Shown: positions 38,390 through 48,454, counted from the first letter of the stretch. The stretch is 64,000 nt of DNA from Maridesulfovibrio frigidus DSM 17176 (GCF_000711735.1 NZ_JONL01000009.1:82712-146711), one strand, 5' to 3'. Numbers and translations: made by a program. Notes: a model not told the origin generated them from the sequence alone.

Positions 38390-38415
38390 GTTGTTTTGTT
38401 GCATCCAATTTATAG
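38335..38415 (+). CDS. Possible 26-residue leader peptide
   Basis: ATG at 38335 is 4 bases after AGGAG, and the frame runs 26 codons to TAG at 38413. The predicted peptide is basic with a Cys-Cys pair near its end (KAKACCFVASNL). Its ribosome site is buried in the preceding stem, and a hairpin with a T-rich tail lies inside its frame. It may be a regulatory leader rather than a functional product; it could also be chance. Confidence 0.3.
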   Translation: MKSQSTPLRIRSGTKAKACCFVASNL

Positions 38416-38450
38416 TCAGTTAAACCTTACAGGGATAAGGTGCATTCTTT

Positions 38451-39794
38451 ATGATAAAACTCAAGAAAGGACTCGACATTCCTATCTCGGGCGAACCTGA
38501 GTTGGATTTATTCGAGGGAAGCCCCCCGCAGACCGTTGCGGTGCTCGGTGGCGACTATATCGGCATGAAGCCGAGTATGTTCGTTGCTGTCGGCGATACG
38601 GTCAAGCTCGGCCAAACACTCTTTAAAGATAAAAAGATCGAAGGCGTAGTTTTCGCGGCTCCAGGTGCAGGCAAAATCGTTGCCATCAATCGCGGAGAAC
38701 GCCGTGTTTTACAGTCTGTAGTCATCGAACTGGACGAAACAGCGGGAGCTGTAGAATTTCCGATATATGATTCGGAAAATCTACTGAACCTTAACCGCCG
38801 TACTGTTGTCGATAATTTAGTAGAATCTGGAATGTGGACCGCGTTTCGTACGCGTCCCTTCAGCAAAACTCCGGCTATCGACTCTGTTCCCCATTCCATT
38901 TTTGTCACGGCCATGGATACCAATCCACTGGCTGGAGACCCCGCACCCATAATATGGAAAGATTCTGAAGCTTGGCAAAACGGGCTTCGGATTCTAACCC
39001 GGCTGACTGAAGGCGATGTTAATGTTTGCAACGCAGACGACATCTCCATGCCGCTTATTCAGGAAGTGAAGGTTCATTCCTTTTCCGGCCCGCACCCTGC
39101 TGGTCTGGTTGGAACCCACGTTCACTTTATTGATCCTGTTGGACCTGAAAAAACAATTTGGCATCTAGGCTATCAGGATGTCATCGCCATCGGCAAGCTT
39201 TTCACTACCGGAAAACTTGCGACAGAGCGTTTCATTTCCTTAGCCGGCCCTATGATCAAAAAGCCCTGTATGATCAAGACTCGCGTCGGCGCGAGCCTAA
39301 ACGAAATGCTTGCCGGAAAACTCATGGATGGCGATATCCGTGTTATTTCCGGATCTGTTCTTTCCGGTACTAAAGCAGACGGAGCCTTGGCCTTTCTTGG
39401 TCGCTTCCACAACCAAGTTTCAGCAATAACCGAAGGCGGTGAGCGTGAAGTTTTGGGATGGATGAGACTAGGCAATGACAAGTTTTCGTCCAAAGCCGTG
39501 TTTTTGTCAGCATTCTATAAGAAAGGCAGGAAATTTGCCCTTAATACGCTTTTAGGCGGAAGTAATCGTGCGATTTTTCCGACAGGAGCGTTTGATGAGG
39601 TCATGCCGCTGGATATCCTGCCTACGTATCTTGTACGTGCGTTGGCTGTTATGGACACGGATGAAGCCCAGGCGCTTGGTTGTCTGGAACTCGATGAGGA
39701 AGACCTCGCCCTAATGTCCTTTGTGGACTGCGGCAAGAACGATTTCGGGCTAATGCTGCGCGAAGTCCTCACTCTTATCGAGAAGGAAGGATAA
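38451..39794 (+). CDS. nqrA: Na+-translocating NADH-quinone reductase subunit A
   Basis: The N-terminus MIKLKKGLDIPISGEPE and the length of 447 residues are those of NqrA, the peripheral cytoplasmic subunit of the sodium pump. It is distinct from the related RnfC by lack of the C-terminal 4Fe-4S cysteine motifs. NqrA helps hold the complex and contributes to quinone interaction. It is the first of six nqr genes in standard order; nqrB starts 6 bp later. A weak AAGGTG ribosome site precedes the start. The leader RNA upstream may control expression. Confidence 0.96.
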   Translation: MIKLKKGLDIPISGEPELDLFEGSPPQTVAVLGGDYIGMKPSMFVAVGDTVKLGQTLFKDKKIEGVVFAAPGAGKIVAINRGERRVLQSVVIELDETAGAVEFPIYDSENLLNLNRRTVVDNLVESGMWTAFRTRPFSKTPAIDSVPHSIFVTAMDTNPLAGDPAPIIWKDSEAWQNGLRILTRLTEGDVNVCNADDISMPLIQEVKVHSFSGPHPAGLVGTHVHFIDPVGPEKTIWHLGYQDVIAIGKLFTTGKLATERFISLAGPMIKKPCMIKTRVGASLNEMLAGKLMDGDIRVISGSVLSGTKADGALAFLGRFHNQVSAITEGGEREVLGWMRLGNDKFSSKAVFLSAFYKKGRKFALNTLLGGSNRAIFPTGAFDEVMPLDILPTYLVRALAVMDTDEAQALGCLELDEEDLALMSFVDCGKNDFGLMLREVLTLIEKEG

Positions 39795-39800
39795 GATATT

Positions 39801-41000
39801 ATGGGAACTTTGCTAAATAAAATACACGATGCTGTCACTGGAGATGGGAAGTACAAAAAGTACTATCCACTCTACGAGATGGTTGACACCTTTATACTCT
39901 CGCCACGCGAGACTGCTACCGGCGCTACTCACGTCCGCGATGCCATCGACCTTAAACGGGTCATGATTACCGTAGTCTTTGCCCTTATTCCTTGTTTCTA
40001 CATGGCTATGTGGAACACAGGATATCAGGCCAATACTGCGCTAGCAGCTCTTGGCCTCGATGCAGGAACGGGATGGCGCTGGAGCATAATGAAGATTCTC
40101 GGTATTGCGGCAAATCCGGAAAGTTTTGGAGCAAATGTAGTATTAGGCTCACTCTACTTCTTTCCAATTTATATTGTCTGTAATATTGTGGGTGGCTTTT
40201 GGGAAACCCTATTTGCCGTTGTTCGTAAACATGAAATAAACGAAGGATTTCTGGTCACAGGATCCCTTATTCCACTTATAGTTCCTCCCCATCTTCCGTT
40301 ATGGCAATTGGCTCTGGCCACAAGTTTCGGAGTAGTGATCGGGAAGGAAATATTCGGGGGTACCGGTAAGAATATTCTTAATCCGGCTCTCTTGGCTCGT
40401 GCTTTCCTATTCTTTGCTTATCCGGGACAAATCTCCGGTAATGGAGTTTGGGTTGCAGTTGACGGTTTCTCCGGAGCAACTCCACTCGCATTAGCCTCCG
40501 GCGGCGGTATTTCTGCTGTTATGGCAAAATATTCCTGGTGGGATTGTTTTATCGGAACCATTCCAGGTTCACTAGGTGAAACTTCGACTCTAGCCTGCCT
40601 TATCGGCGCGGTAATTCTCACCATAACTGGTATAGCCTCATGGCGTATCATGGTGTCCATACTCGTCGGTGCTTTTACCGTAGCGATTGTGTTCAATACT
40701 GTGGGAAGTGCTACCAATCCTATGATGACCGTCAGCCCTCTGTGGCATCTCGTTATGGGTGGTCTAGCCTTCGGTATGGTTTACATGGCGACTGATCCAG
40801 TATCATCGGCCATGACACCAAAAGGACAATTCTATTACGGGGGACTTATCGGGGCTATGATCATCCTGATACGTACGGTCAATCCGGCCTACCCCGAGGG
40901 TGTCATGCTGGCGATTCTCTTCGGTAACGTGTTTGCTCCGCTAATTGATAATTTTGTTATGCGGGCTAATATCAAGCGAAGGAAGGTACGCAGTGTCTAA
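39801..41000 (+). CDS. nqrB: Na+-NQR subunit B
   Basis: A 399-residue membrane subunit with about ten helices. The FMN attachment motif [11 protein letters not shown] is present near 220-228, with the Thr that is flavinylated by ApbE. The [26 protein letters not shown] segment is in the C-terminal helices. NqrB carries covalent FMN and riboflavin and forms the sodium path with NqrD and NqrE. The gene overlaps nqrC by 8 bases. Confidence 0.96.
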   Translation: MGTLLNKIHDAVTGDGKYKKYYPLYEMVDTFILSPRETATGATHVRDAIDLKRVMITVVFALIPCFYMAMWNTGYQANTALAALGLDAGTGWRWSIMKILGIAANPESFGANVVLGSLYFFPIYIVCNIVGGFWETLFAVVRKHEINEGFLVTGSLIPLIVPPHLPLWQLALATSFGVVIGKEIFGGTGKNILNPALLARAFLFFAYPGQISGNGVWVAVDGFSGATPLALASGGGISAVMAKYSWWDCFIGTIPGSLGETSTLACLIGAVILTITGIASWRIMVSILVGAFTVAIVFNTVGSATNPMMTVSPLWHLVMGGLAFGMVYMATDPVSSAMTPKGQFYYGGLIGAMIILIRTVNPAYPEGVMLAILFGNVFAPLIDNFVMRANIKRRKVRSV

Positions 41001-41772
41001 CGATTCCACCCAAAAAGTATTCATTGTGGCGTTTTCCCTGTGTCTGGTTTGTTCGCTGCTTGTGTCTACCGCTGCAGTGGGCCTTAAGTCCATTCAGGAA
41101 GAAAACAAAGTCTTAGCGCGCAAAGAAAATATTCTAAAAGCTGCGGGCATCTTTAATGAAGATGAATCTATCACCGAGCTTTATAAACAAATCGAAACCA
41201 AGGTCGTTGATTTATCCACAGGTAAATATGTGGACACAGACGCGATCGCCTTTGATCAGCGCAAAGCTGCTAAAGATCCGGCATCCAGTGTCAACATTGC
41301 ATCTGAAGATGACAAGGCCAAAATTGGACACAGATCCAAGTACGCCAGCGTCTATCTACTTAAAGAAGGTGATGTTCTCAAACGCATTGTTCTGCCGATC
41401 CATGGTAAAGGGTTGTGGTCGACCATGTATGGTTTCATCGCTCTTGCTCCCGATTTCAATACTGTAAAGAACTTCGGTTTCTACGAACATGCTGAAACTC
41501 CTGGATTGGGCGGAGAAGTCGACAATCCAAACTGGAAAAGCGTGTGGATTGGCAAGAAGGTCTATAATGATAAGGGCGAACCTGTCCTAGACGTCATCAA
41601 GGGAACTGTCAGCCCCTCTGATCCTATGGCTGCTTATAAAGTAGACGGATTGGCCGGCGCTACGCTGACAGCACGCGGTGTCGCCAACCTAGTACAGTAC
41701 TGGCTGGGCCAAGGTGGATTCGAACTCTACCTCAAGCAGCTAGCTACCGAGGAGGGTGATCAAAATGGGTAA
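40993..41772 (+). CDS. nqrC: Na+-NQR subunit C, covalent FMN carrier
   Basis: The GTG at 40993 follows GGAAGG and gives 259 residues, the usual NqrC length; an ATG at 40945 would lie deep inside nqrB. One N-terminal helix anchors the protein and the soluble part faces the periplasm. The flavinylation motif is [10 protein letters not shown] near 218-226, with Ala in place of the usual Ser before GAT. It overlaps nqrD by 8 bases, so the nqr genes are strongly coupled. Confidence 0.95.
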   Translation: MSNDSTQKVFIVAFSLCLVCSLLVSTAAVGLKSIQEENKVLARKENILKAAGIFNEDESITELYKQIETKVVDLSTGKYVDTDAIAFDQRKAAKDPASSVNIASEDDKAKIGHRSKYASVYLLKEGDVLKRIVLPIHGKGLWSTMYGFIALAPDFNTVKNFGFYEHAETPGLGGEVDNPNWKSVWIGKKVYNDKGEPVLDVIKGTVSPSDPMAAYKVDGLAGATLTARGVANLVQYWLGQGGFELYLKQLATEEGDQNG

Positions 41773-42388
41773 GTTCAGAGAAGTTTTGTTCAAGCCGCTT
41801 CTGGAGGACAACCCCATTGCAGTCCAGATCCTCGGGGTCTGTTCAGCTCTGGCCGTTACCACCAAGCTGGAAACAGCGTTTGTAATGAGCTTGGCCGTTA
41901 TTTTTGTTACGGCTGCTTCAAACGTCTCAATCAGTGCTATCCGGAAACACATTCCATCAAGCATACGCATTATCGTTATGATGACCATCATTGCTACATT
42001 GGTCATCATCGTCGATCAGTTTCTTAAAGCGTTCGCCTACGGGATCAGTAAGCAGCTGTCTGTGTTCGTCGGGTTGATTATTACCAACTGTATCGTCATG
42101 GGCCGGGCTGAAGCTTTTGCGATGAAGAATGAACCAAGCCTTAGTCTTGCCGATGGTATCGGTAATGGCCTAGGTTACGGGCTTATTCTTATTATCGTAG
42201 CCTTTATGCGCGAGTTTTTCGGCTCGGGCAAAGTGTTCGGATTAAGTGTGTTCAAGCTGACCTCCGAAGGTGGCTGGTACGAGCCTAATGGCCTAATGCT
42301 TCTGCCACCCAGCGCCTTCTTCATCATTGGACTGCTTATTTGGTCCGTGAATTCTTATGAAAAGCGGAAGAACAGTGCTAAGCGCTAA
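41765..42388 (+). CDS. nqrD: Na+-NQR subunit D
   Basis: ATG at 41765 follows GGAGGG; 207 residues with six helices. The conserved [38 protein letters not shown] stretch contains the membrane Cys that, with one in NqrE, binds an iron centre. It belongs to the NqrDE/RnfAE family and is followed by nqrE 11 bp later. Confidence 0.96.
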   Translation: MGKFREVLFKPLLEDNPIAVQILGVCSALAVTTKLETAFVMSLAVIFVTAASNVSISAIRKHIPSSIRIIVMMTIIATLVIIVDQFLKAFAYGISKQLSVFVGLIITNCIVMGRAEAFAMKNEPSLSLADGIGNGLGYGLILIIVAFMREFFGSGKVFGLSVFKLTSEGGWYEPNGLMLLPPSAFFIIGLLIWSVNSYEKRKNSAKR

Positions 42389-42399
42389 AGGAGTGAGCC

Positions 42400-43008
42400 G
42401 TGGAACATCTGATTAATATATTCATCAAATCGATTTTTATCGAAAATATGGCCCTGGCCTTCTTCCTTGGCATGTGTACCTATTTGGCAGTGTCCAAAAA
42501 GGTCGCCACATCCATGGGACTCGGCGTAGCCGTTGTCGTTGTCATGACAATCACGGTTCCGGTCAATAACTTGCTTTACAACTACTTCCTGCGTGAAGGC
42601 GCATTGGCGTGGGCCGGATTCGATAATACCGATCTGACCTTTGTTGGGCTTATCTCCTACATCGGAGTTATCGCAGCTATCGTCCAAATTATGGAAATGA
42701 CTCTCGATAAGTATTTCCCATCGTTATACAACGCCTTGGGAATCTTTTTGCCGCTAATCACAGTTAACTGTGCCATTTTGGGGGCTTCCCTCTTTATGGT
42801 AGAGCGTGATTACAACTTCGTTGAATCCGTTACTTTCGGTTTCGGTTCCGGCATAGGTTGGGCACTAGCCATTGTTATTCTGGCTGGTATTCGCGAAAAG
42901 ATGAAATACTCCAACGTTCCGGCTGAACTCGAAGGACTGGGCATCACGTTTATTGTGGTTGGTCTTATGTCTTTCGGATTCCTGTCGTTTTCCGGCATCC
43001 AAATGTAG
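42400..43008 (+). CDS. nqrE: Na+-NQR subunit E
   Basis: A GTG start with AAAGGAGTG upstream gives a 202-residue six-helix protein. [18 protein letters not shown] holds the conserved Cys and [22 protein letters not shown] closes the typical NqrE core. It is homologous to NqrD in inverted topology. A 64-bp gap separates it from nqrF, the widest in the six-gene set. Confidence 0.96.
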   Translation: MEHLINIFIKSIFIENMALAFFLGMCTYLAVSKKVATSMGLGVAVVVVMTITVPVNNLLYNYFLREGALAWAGFDNTDLTFVGLISYIGVIAAIVQIMEMTLDKYFPSLYNALGIFLPLITVNCAILGASLFMVERDYNFVESVTFGFGSGIGWALAIVILAGIREKMKYSNVPAELEGLGITFIVVGLMSFGFLSFSGIQM

Positions 43009-43072
43009 TTGCTGAGGTCGCATATTGCGTCCTCTTGTTTACGAACCATCAAACTATGGGAAGTGAAGAACC

Positions 43073-44299
43073 ATGGTTGAAATAATACTCGGAGTAGTGA
43101 TGTTTACCGGCGTAGTTCTTACGCTGTGTGTGTTCATTCTGCTCGCCCGGGCCAAACTTGTCCCGAGCGGAGAGGTTAACATTGAAATCAACGGAGATCC
43201 GGAAAAGACCCTTGAGGTCAGACCCGGTGCAAAACTCCTTAACGTATTGGCCGACAAAGAAATATACATTCCCTCCGCTTGCGGTGGGGGTGGATCTTGT
43301 GGTCAGTGTAAATGTAAAGTTCACGAAGGCGGCGGAGACATTCTGCCCACGGAAACTTCATTCGTCAGCAAGCGTGAAGCTCGTGAAGGTACTCGTCTAG
43401 CCTGTCAGGTGAACGTAAAACAAGATATGAAGATTGAGGTTCCAGCCGAAATCTTTGATATCAAGAAATGGGAGTGCACGGTTCAATCCAATACCCCGCG
43501 TGCTACATTTATTAAAGAATTCACAATAAAACTTCCGGAAGGCGAAAATGTTGATTTCCGCGCCGGTGGTTACATTCAGATAGAAGCTCCGGCTCATACC
43601 GTCCACTACAAGGATTTTGAAGTAGGCGATAGGTTCAAGGAAGACTGGGATAAATTCGATATATGGCGTTACACTTCAGTGGTCAAAGAACCAATTGTAC
43701 GTGCGTACTCTATGGCCAACTACCCTGAAGAAGAAGGCATCATAATGCTTAACGTACGAGTTTGTCCGCCGCCTCCTTTTGCGCCGGACTCCCCTCCCGG
43801 ACAGATGTCTTCGTACATCTATAGCCTGCAGCCCGGTGACAAGGTCACAATTTCCGGCCCTTACGGCGAATTCTTTGCCCGTGAGACAGATGCGGAAATG
43901 ATCTTCATCGGTGGTGGTGCAGGAATGGCTCCAATGCGTTCGCACATCTTCGACCAGCTTAAACGTCTCAGCGCAACACGCAAAATCAGTTACTGGTACG
44001 GCGCTCGTAGTTTGCGTGAGATGTTCTATGTAGAAGAATTCGATAAGCTCGCTGAAGAATGTCCGAACTTCACTTGGCATGTGGCTTTGTCTGATCCATT
44101 ACCAGAAGACAATTGGACCGGGTACACCGGCTTTATCCACAATGTACTTTACGATAATTACATCAAAGACCACCAGGCTCCAGAAGACTGTGAATACTAC
44201 ATGTGTGGACCGCCAATGATGGCTTCCGCCGTGGAGAATATGCTCATGGCTCAGGGCGTTGAAAAAGAAAACATAATGTACGACGACTTCGGCGGCTAA
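43073..44299 (+). CDS. nqrF: Na+-NQR subunit F, NADH-oxidising
   Basis: The 408-residue protein has one N-terminal helix, a ferredoxin domain with the 2Fe-2S cysteines in [12 protein letters not shown] near 69-80 plus a fourth in RLACQV near 111, and a ferredoxin-reductase-like region. That region has the FAD motif [11 protein letters not shown] near 205 and NADH-site segments [12 protein letters not shown] and MCGPPMM. It passes electrons from NADH into the complex. The end lies 33 bp before a perfect 12-bp hairpin that separates it from apbE. Confidence 0.97.
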   Translation: MVEIILGVVMFTGVVLTLCVFILLARAKLVPSGEVNIEINGDPEKTLEVRPGAKLLNVLADKEIYIPSACGGGGSCGQCKCKVHEGGGDILPTETSFVSKREAREGTRLACQVNVKQDMKIEVPAEIFDIKKWECTVQSNTPRATFIKEFTIKLPEGENVDFRAGGYIQIEAPAHTVHYKDFEVGDRFKEDWDKFDIWRYTSVVKEPIVRAYSMANYPEEEGIIMLNVRVCPPPPFAPDSPPGQMSSYIYSLQPGDKVTISGPYGEFFARETDAEMIFIGGGAGMAPMRSHIFDQLKRLSATRKISYWYGARSLREMFYVEEFDKLAEECPNFTWHVALSDPLPEDNWTGYTGFIHNVLYDNYIKDHQAPEDCEYYMCGPPMMASAVENMLMAQGVEKENIMYDDFGG

Positions 44300-44331
44300 T
44301 CCAGCTGAAGTGACGTGCAACGAGAATGCTC

Positions 44332-44360
44332 GGACCGGAAAAGTCATGCTTTTCCGGTCC
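44332..44360 (+). terminator. Intercistronic hairpin between nqrF and apbE
   Basis: GGACCGGAAAAG at 44332-44343 is the exact complement of 44349-44360, with a 5-base loop. No T-run follows, so full termination is unlikely. It may protect the upstream nqr message from 3' decay or reduce read-through into apbE. Confidence 0.5.
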
Positions 44361-44398
44361 CGGGCACTTCCAAAAAAACTACAATAAGGATGATGGGT

Positions 44399-45433
44399 AT
44401 GAAGTTGTTTTCAGGATCGTTGAAAAAAATAGCCGTGTTACTCGTTCTAATGCTCATATTAGGCGGATGCAGCGGCGACCCCACCCCTGTACAACTTAAG
44501 GGCAAAGCCATTGGCACGATGTATTCCATCGTGATTTACGGACTGCCAGACAGCTTGCCAGTTGATAACTTGAACAAAGGCGTCGAACTGATTGTAGGTG
44601 ATATTAACTCTGCAATGTCCCTGTTCAAACCCGATTCCGAATTGTCTCGTTTCAATACTCAGCAGAATCTTGATTGGTTCCCCGTATCCAAAGAGTTGGC
44701 CGGTGTCGTTAAGACGGCTAAGGAAATCAACCGGATAACGCACGGGGCGTTCGACATAACTATAGCTCCACTGGTTAATCTGTGGGGATTTGGCCCTGAT
44801 AAGCAGAACGATGTTGTACCTGATGATAACGATATCAAAAAAGCTATGAGTGATGTAGGATCTAACCTTGTAGAAGTACGTTTAGATCCGCCAGCACTGA
44901 AAAAGCTTAAACCGGGCATAACTCTTGATCTGGCTGCCATAGCCAAAGGTTACTGCGTTGACGCTGTAAGCAATTGGCTCGAAAGCCAAAAAGTAAATAA
45001 CTTCATGGTGGAAATTGGTGGAGAAATCCGGGCCAAGGGAACAAAGCCGGGCAATATGCCTTGGCGTATTGCTGTAGAAAAACCGGTCAGCGTGGAACGC
45101 TCTTTACAAGCCGTGATCACCTTTACAGACAAGGCTATGGCCACATCCGGTGATTACCGAAACTATTTTGAAGTGGACGGTAAACGCTACTCACACATTC
45201 TCGCCCCGACCACAGGGCGTCCAATTACCCATACGCTCGTATCGGTAAGCGTCATGGACGATACTTGCACTCGCGCTGACGCATTAGCCACAGGGTTGAT
45301 GGTGCTTGGACCGGAGCAAGGTTTCGAAGTAGCCAGAAAAGAAAATCTATCCGCATTTTTCATAGTGAAAACCGCAGATGGATTCGTAGAGACCGCAATC
45401 GGAAATTTCCCCCAACACGAAAAACTGAACTAA
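44399..45433 (+). CDS. apbE: FAD:protein FMN transferase (ApbE), lipoprotein
   Basis: The ATG at 44399 follows AAGGA and gives a 344-residue protein with lipobox LGGC near 24; the long frame upstream has no such signal. ApbE motifs include GTMYSIVIYG, MSLFKPDSELSRFN, AFDITIAPLVNLWGFG, LDLAAIAKGYCVD and ATSGDYRNYFEVDGKRYSHILAPTTGRP. It attaches FMN to the threonines of NqrB and NqrC on the periplasmic side. Its position after nqrF is the typical one. Confidence 0.95.
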   Translation: MKLFSGSLKKIAVLLVLMLILGGCSGDPTPVQLKGKAIGTMYSIVIYGLPDSLPVDNLNKGVELIVGDINSAMSLFKPDSELSRFNTQQNLDWFPVSKELAGVVKTAKEINRITHGAFDITIAPLVNLWGFGPDKQNDVVPDDNDIKKAMSDVGSNLVEVRLDPPALKKLKPGITLDLAAIAKGYCVDAVSNWLESQKVNNFMVEIGGEIRAKGTKPGNMPWRIAVEKPVSVERSLQAVITFTDKAMATSGDYRNYFEVDGKRYSHILAPTTGRPITHTLVSVSVMDDTCTRADALATGLMVLGPEQGFEVARKENLSAFFIVKTADGFVETAIGNFPQHEKLN

Positions 45434-45444
45434 GGAGATATATC

Positions 45445-45648
45445 ATGGAAACAATCATGCTGACTGCCTTTATTTTCGGCGTAGCCTTCATCGGATTGGC
45501 TATCGGAGTTATCTTCAAACGTAACTGCCTCCGAGGTTCCTGTCGTGGCGCTCTCCAAACTGAAGATGGGGGCGGCTGCAAATGCGGCAAATACGACTTT
45601 GACAAAAAAAGTACGAACAAAAATGATAAATTAAAGCCGCTAATATAA
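45445..45648 (+). CDS. nqrM: Na+-NQR maturation protein NqrM
   Basis: A 67-residue protein with one N-terminal helix (TAFIFGVAFIGLAIGVIF) followed by a Cys-rich tail, CLRGSCRG then CKCGKYDF, with four cysteines. This matches NqrM, which is needed for maturation of the complex, apparently by delivering iron to the NqrD/E centre. It lies 11 bp after apbE with AAGGAG before the ATG. Confidence 0.9.
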   Translation: METIMLTAFIFGVAFIGLAIGVIFKRNCLRGSCRGALQTEDGGGCKCGKYDFDKKSTNKNDKLKPLI

Positions 45649-45666
45649 ACGAGCAGGAGAAACGAT

Positions 45667-46125
45667 ATGACAAATGTCCAGACTGCCAAAGATGTAATTG
45701 AACAAACCAAAGCTTTCCATAAGAAGTTAGGTGATTTTTACCAGAATCTGGCCGACAAGGTCGAAAAAGAGAGGGTCAAAATCCTTCTTGAGTATATGAG
45801 TCGCCACCATGACCATATCGCTATAATTATTGATGAATACGAGTCCAGTGCCGCTGAAAATATCCTGAGCACATGGTTCATGTTTGTTCATAAAGAATGT
45901 GATCTGAGTCCATTTTTCGATGCTAATATCGGCCCGGACATGACTGCCCAGCAGGTAATTAAAGTTGCCGTTGACCTCGATAAATGCCTTTTGGACACCT
46001 ATGAAGGACTGCTCCAAAATGACATCGCTGACGATGTCCGCGAAGTATTCCAAAGCTTGCTCGAAATGGAAAAGCTCGAAAAGATTAAGTTAGCTAAAAA
46101 TGCACTAAAAATTGAAACTATGTAA
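45667..46125 (+). CDS. Small helical protein of unknown function at the end of the nqr operon
   Basis: The 152-residue protein is predicted all-helical with many His and Glu residues in regular spacing (LLEYMSRHHDHIAIIIDEYE and ECDLSPFF). The pattern resembles a ferritin-like or rubrerythrin-like bundle, but I cannot assign a family. It has no signal peptide, lies 18 bp after nqrM with a GCAGGAG ribosome site, and precedes the operon terminator. A role with iron or redox stress is a guess. Confidence 0.7.
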   Translation: MTNVQTAKDVIEQTKAFHKKLGDFYQNLADKVEKERVKILLEYMSRHHDHIAIIIDEYESSAAENILSTWFMFVHKECDLSPFFDANIGPDMTAQQVIKVAVDLDKCLLDTYEGLLQNDIADDVREVFQSLLEMEKLEKIKLAKNALKIETM

Positions 46126-46160
46126 CGTTTTATAGATTTTCACCAATAAACGCAGTCCAA

Positions 46161-46232
46161 CCGTTCGTTTTTTAAGTTTTCGGACGGAAGGGCAATAAAG
46201 GGGTTACATCCAATAAAGATGTAACCCCTTTA
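46161..46232 (+). terminator. Terminator pair at the end of the nqr operon
   Basis: The main stem is perfect over 15 bp, 46196-46210 with 46218-46232, with a 7-base loop and a following TTCTTTT; it is flanked by A/T on both sides and should be bidirectional, also serving the convergent gene at 46275. A weaker 7-bp hairpin (46161-46167 with 46181-46187) precedes it. Confidence 0.88.
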
Positions 46233-46274
46233 TTCTTTTGGACCCCCTACCGGAGTCACCTGCCTCGTAATTGC

Positions 46275-47276
46275 TTAGAACACCAGAACCTGTTTGCCAA
46301 TCATGGTTCCGGTTTCCTGTCGGATGTGCATCTTCTGAATATTTTCCGCAGTCAATCCAGTCAAAGTTTCACTGCATGTTGACTTGATTGTGCCACATTC
46401 AAGTAGTTCGGATACACGGGCAAGCAGCTTGCCCTGCTCTGCCATATCGTCAGTCTGAAACATTGAGCGCGTATACATGAACTCCCAAGTGAGGGAGACG
46501 CTTTTCCTTTTGAATAAAGTTATATCCAAATTATTTTCAGGATCGTCAATAAAGGCGACTCGACCTTGAGGACGGATACATTCCGACATGGCCTGCCAAT
46601 GGCTTTCCAGATGGGTTGTGCACAAAATTGCATCCACATCTTTTGCGCCGGACGCGACAAGTTCTTCCAAAATATTGTTGCGGTGATTGATGACAAAATC
46701 GGCCCCGAGACTTTTACACCACGTCTCTGTATCTGGACGGGAGGCTGTAGAATAGACTGTGAGCCCGGCCCAGTGTGCAAGCTGCGTTGCAATAGATCCA
46801 ACCCCGCCAGCTCCGCCGATAATCATGACACTTTTACCCTTATTAGCCCCTTCGTCTGGCTTAAACTGCAAACGTTCAAAAAGAGCTTCCCATGCAGTAA
46901 TAGATGTGAGCGGCATGGCTGCGACGTCAGCATCACTGAGAGATGCGGGAGCGATGGCGGCAATGCGCTCATCCACAAGATGATATTCGCTGTTAGTACC
47001 GGGACGGGTAAGATCTCCTGCGTAGAACACGCGGTCCCTCTTGGAGAAATTTTCAACATCAGCTCCAACACCCTCAACAACGCCGCATGCATCCCAGCCT
47101 AAAACTTTTTCACCGTCCATACCCATCCGAACCTTTGTATCCACCGGATTCATTCCGATAGCTAATATCCGAACAAGAATATCATGAGCTTCAGGCTCTG
47201 GAACAGACTGATCTTTAAGCGTAAATGTAGTTGGATTATCTGCGGTCTGGCCGCATTTTGACATTATACTTTTCAT
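46275..47276 (-). CDS. Zinc-type alcohol dehydrogenase-like / quinone reductase-like MDR protein
   Basis: The 333-residue protein starts at the ATG at 47276, which follows AAGGA; the one at 47294 has no ribosome site. MDR-family features are GMNPVDTKVRMG near 48, GWDACGVVEGVG near 66, and the nucleotide loop MIIGGAGGVGSIATQLAHWAG near 150-170. The structural zinc cysteines are absent, as in the adh_fam_1/quinone-oxidoreductase branch. It should reduce a quinone or enone with NADPH. It is convergent with the nqr operon and shares its terminator. Confidence 0.88.
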   Translation of the reverse strand: MKSIMSKCGQTADNPTTFTLKDQSVPEPEAHDILVRILAIGMNPVDTKVRMGMDGEKVLGWDACGVVEGVGADVENFSKRDRVFYAGDLTRPGTNSEYHLVDERIAAIAPASLSDADVAAMPLTSITAWEALFERLQFKPDEGANKGKSVMIIGGAGGVGSIATQLAHWAGLTVYSTASRPDTETWCKSLGADFVINHRNNILEELVASGAKDVDAILCTTHLESHWQAMSECIRPQGRVAFIDDPENNLDITLFKRKSVSLTWEFMYTRSMFQTDDMAEQGKLLARVSELLECGTIKSTCSETLTGLTAENIQKMHIRQETGTMIGKQVLVF

Positions 47277-47530
47277 GCATATTCCTTGCGCCATGCGCTA
47301 TTTCAGTTATTTTGTTACGATCGTACGTGTTCAGTTATAATTTGCAAGAGGGCATTAATTATATCATCCCCTGCCTGCATGTCAGAACGTTAGCCACGAA
47401 AAGAACATCTTACTAAGAATCAAATCCTAGTTAAAATAACTCAAAAATTTCAAAGTTATTAAGTATATACGAATTGTATACTCCTTATTTTTGCCGCATA
47501 CATTACTTAAAATAAAAGGAGATACTATAT

Positions 47531-48454
47531 ATGGAACTTAATTATGCTATAGAAATATTCTTGCAGCACTGCCAAGTAGAGAGAAATCTTTCTGAACTTA
47601 CTTTAAAAGCATATAGAAAAGACCTAGATCAATTTATAATCAGGATATCAAACCGTAATATACACGTACAAGGTATACATAAAGAATTTATTCGTACTTT
47701 TATTAAGTATCTTTCATCAGAGTATAAACCTAGAAGCATTAAAAGAAAGATTGCAACACTAAAATCTCTTTTTACTTTCCTTGAGCGTGAAGATATTATA
47801 AATACAACTCCATTTAGAAAAATACACTTAAAATTAAATAGATCAAAAGAATTGCCTAAAATAATACGCAAATCATCATTAAATAGAATTATTAAGTATG
47901 CATATTTAGAAAAAAATAAGTATTTATCAGAAAGTAGAGGATATAGAGAAACAACACGAGACATAGCTGTAATAGAACTTTTATTTTCAACAGGGATAAG
48001 AGTCTCTGAACTATGCAATATTACATTTAATGAGATAGATTTGAAAAACAAAGTACTCAAGATACATGGAAAAGGTAAGAAAGAAAGAATAATACCACTT
48101 TGTGAAAAAAAATCATTAGCTATTTTAAGAGAGTATGCTCACCTTTATGATGAATACTTGCCTCATTCTACATCATTTTTTCTAAATAGAGACTGCCATC
48201 CCCTTTCCGACCAATCGGTCCGAAGAATCATAAATAAATATTGCACAATTGCAGGAGTGTCAGAACATATTACTCCACATATGTTTAGACACACCATTGC
48301 GACAATGCTTCTAGAAAATGGAGTGGATATAAGGAATATTCAAACATTATTAGGACATAGCTCACTTTCTGTCACAGAAATATATACTCACGTGAGCCTT
48401 TCATCCCAACGTAGCATTCTTACTTTAAAGCATCCAAGGAAGAATATTTGCTAG
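47531..48454 (+). CDS. Tyrosine recombinase (XerC/D-like), probable invertase of the adjacent segment
   Basis: A 307-residue phage-type integrase with an N-terminal SAM-like core-binding domain (about 1-90) and a catalytic domain. Catalytic residues are complete: Arg in TGIRVSEL near 157, Lys in GKGKKER near 181, HMFRH near 251-255, His in LLGHSS near 276, and the nucleophile Tyr in EIYTHVS near 286. It has strong AT bias, unlike its neighbours. A good AAAGGAG site precedes the ATG. The left crossover-type repeat begins 8 bp after its stop. The compact form and position favour a local invertase over a host Xer protein. Confidence 0.9.
   Translation: MELNYAIEIFLQHCQVERNLSELTLKAYRKDLDQFIIRISNRNIHVQGIHKEFIRTFIKYLSSEYKPRSIKRKIATLKSLFTFLEREDIINTTPFRKIHLKLNRSKELPKIIRKSSLNRIIKYAYLEKNKYLSESRGYRETTRDIAVIELLFSTGIRVSELCNITFNEIDLKNKVLKIHGKGKKERIIPLCEKKSLAILREYAHLYDEYLPHSTSFFLNRDCHPLSDQSVRRIINKYCTIAGVSEHITPHMFRHTIATMLLENGVDIRNIQTLLGHSSLSVTEIYTHVSLSSQRSILTLKHPRKNIC

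Noticed and set aside
38451-44299. Calling the six-gene redox operon Rnf
   Set aside because: The N-terminus of the first protein, the ferredoxin/FAD/NADH layout of the last and the presence of nqrM identify Na+-NQR.
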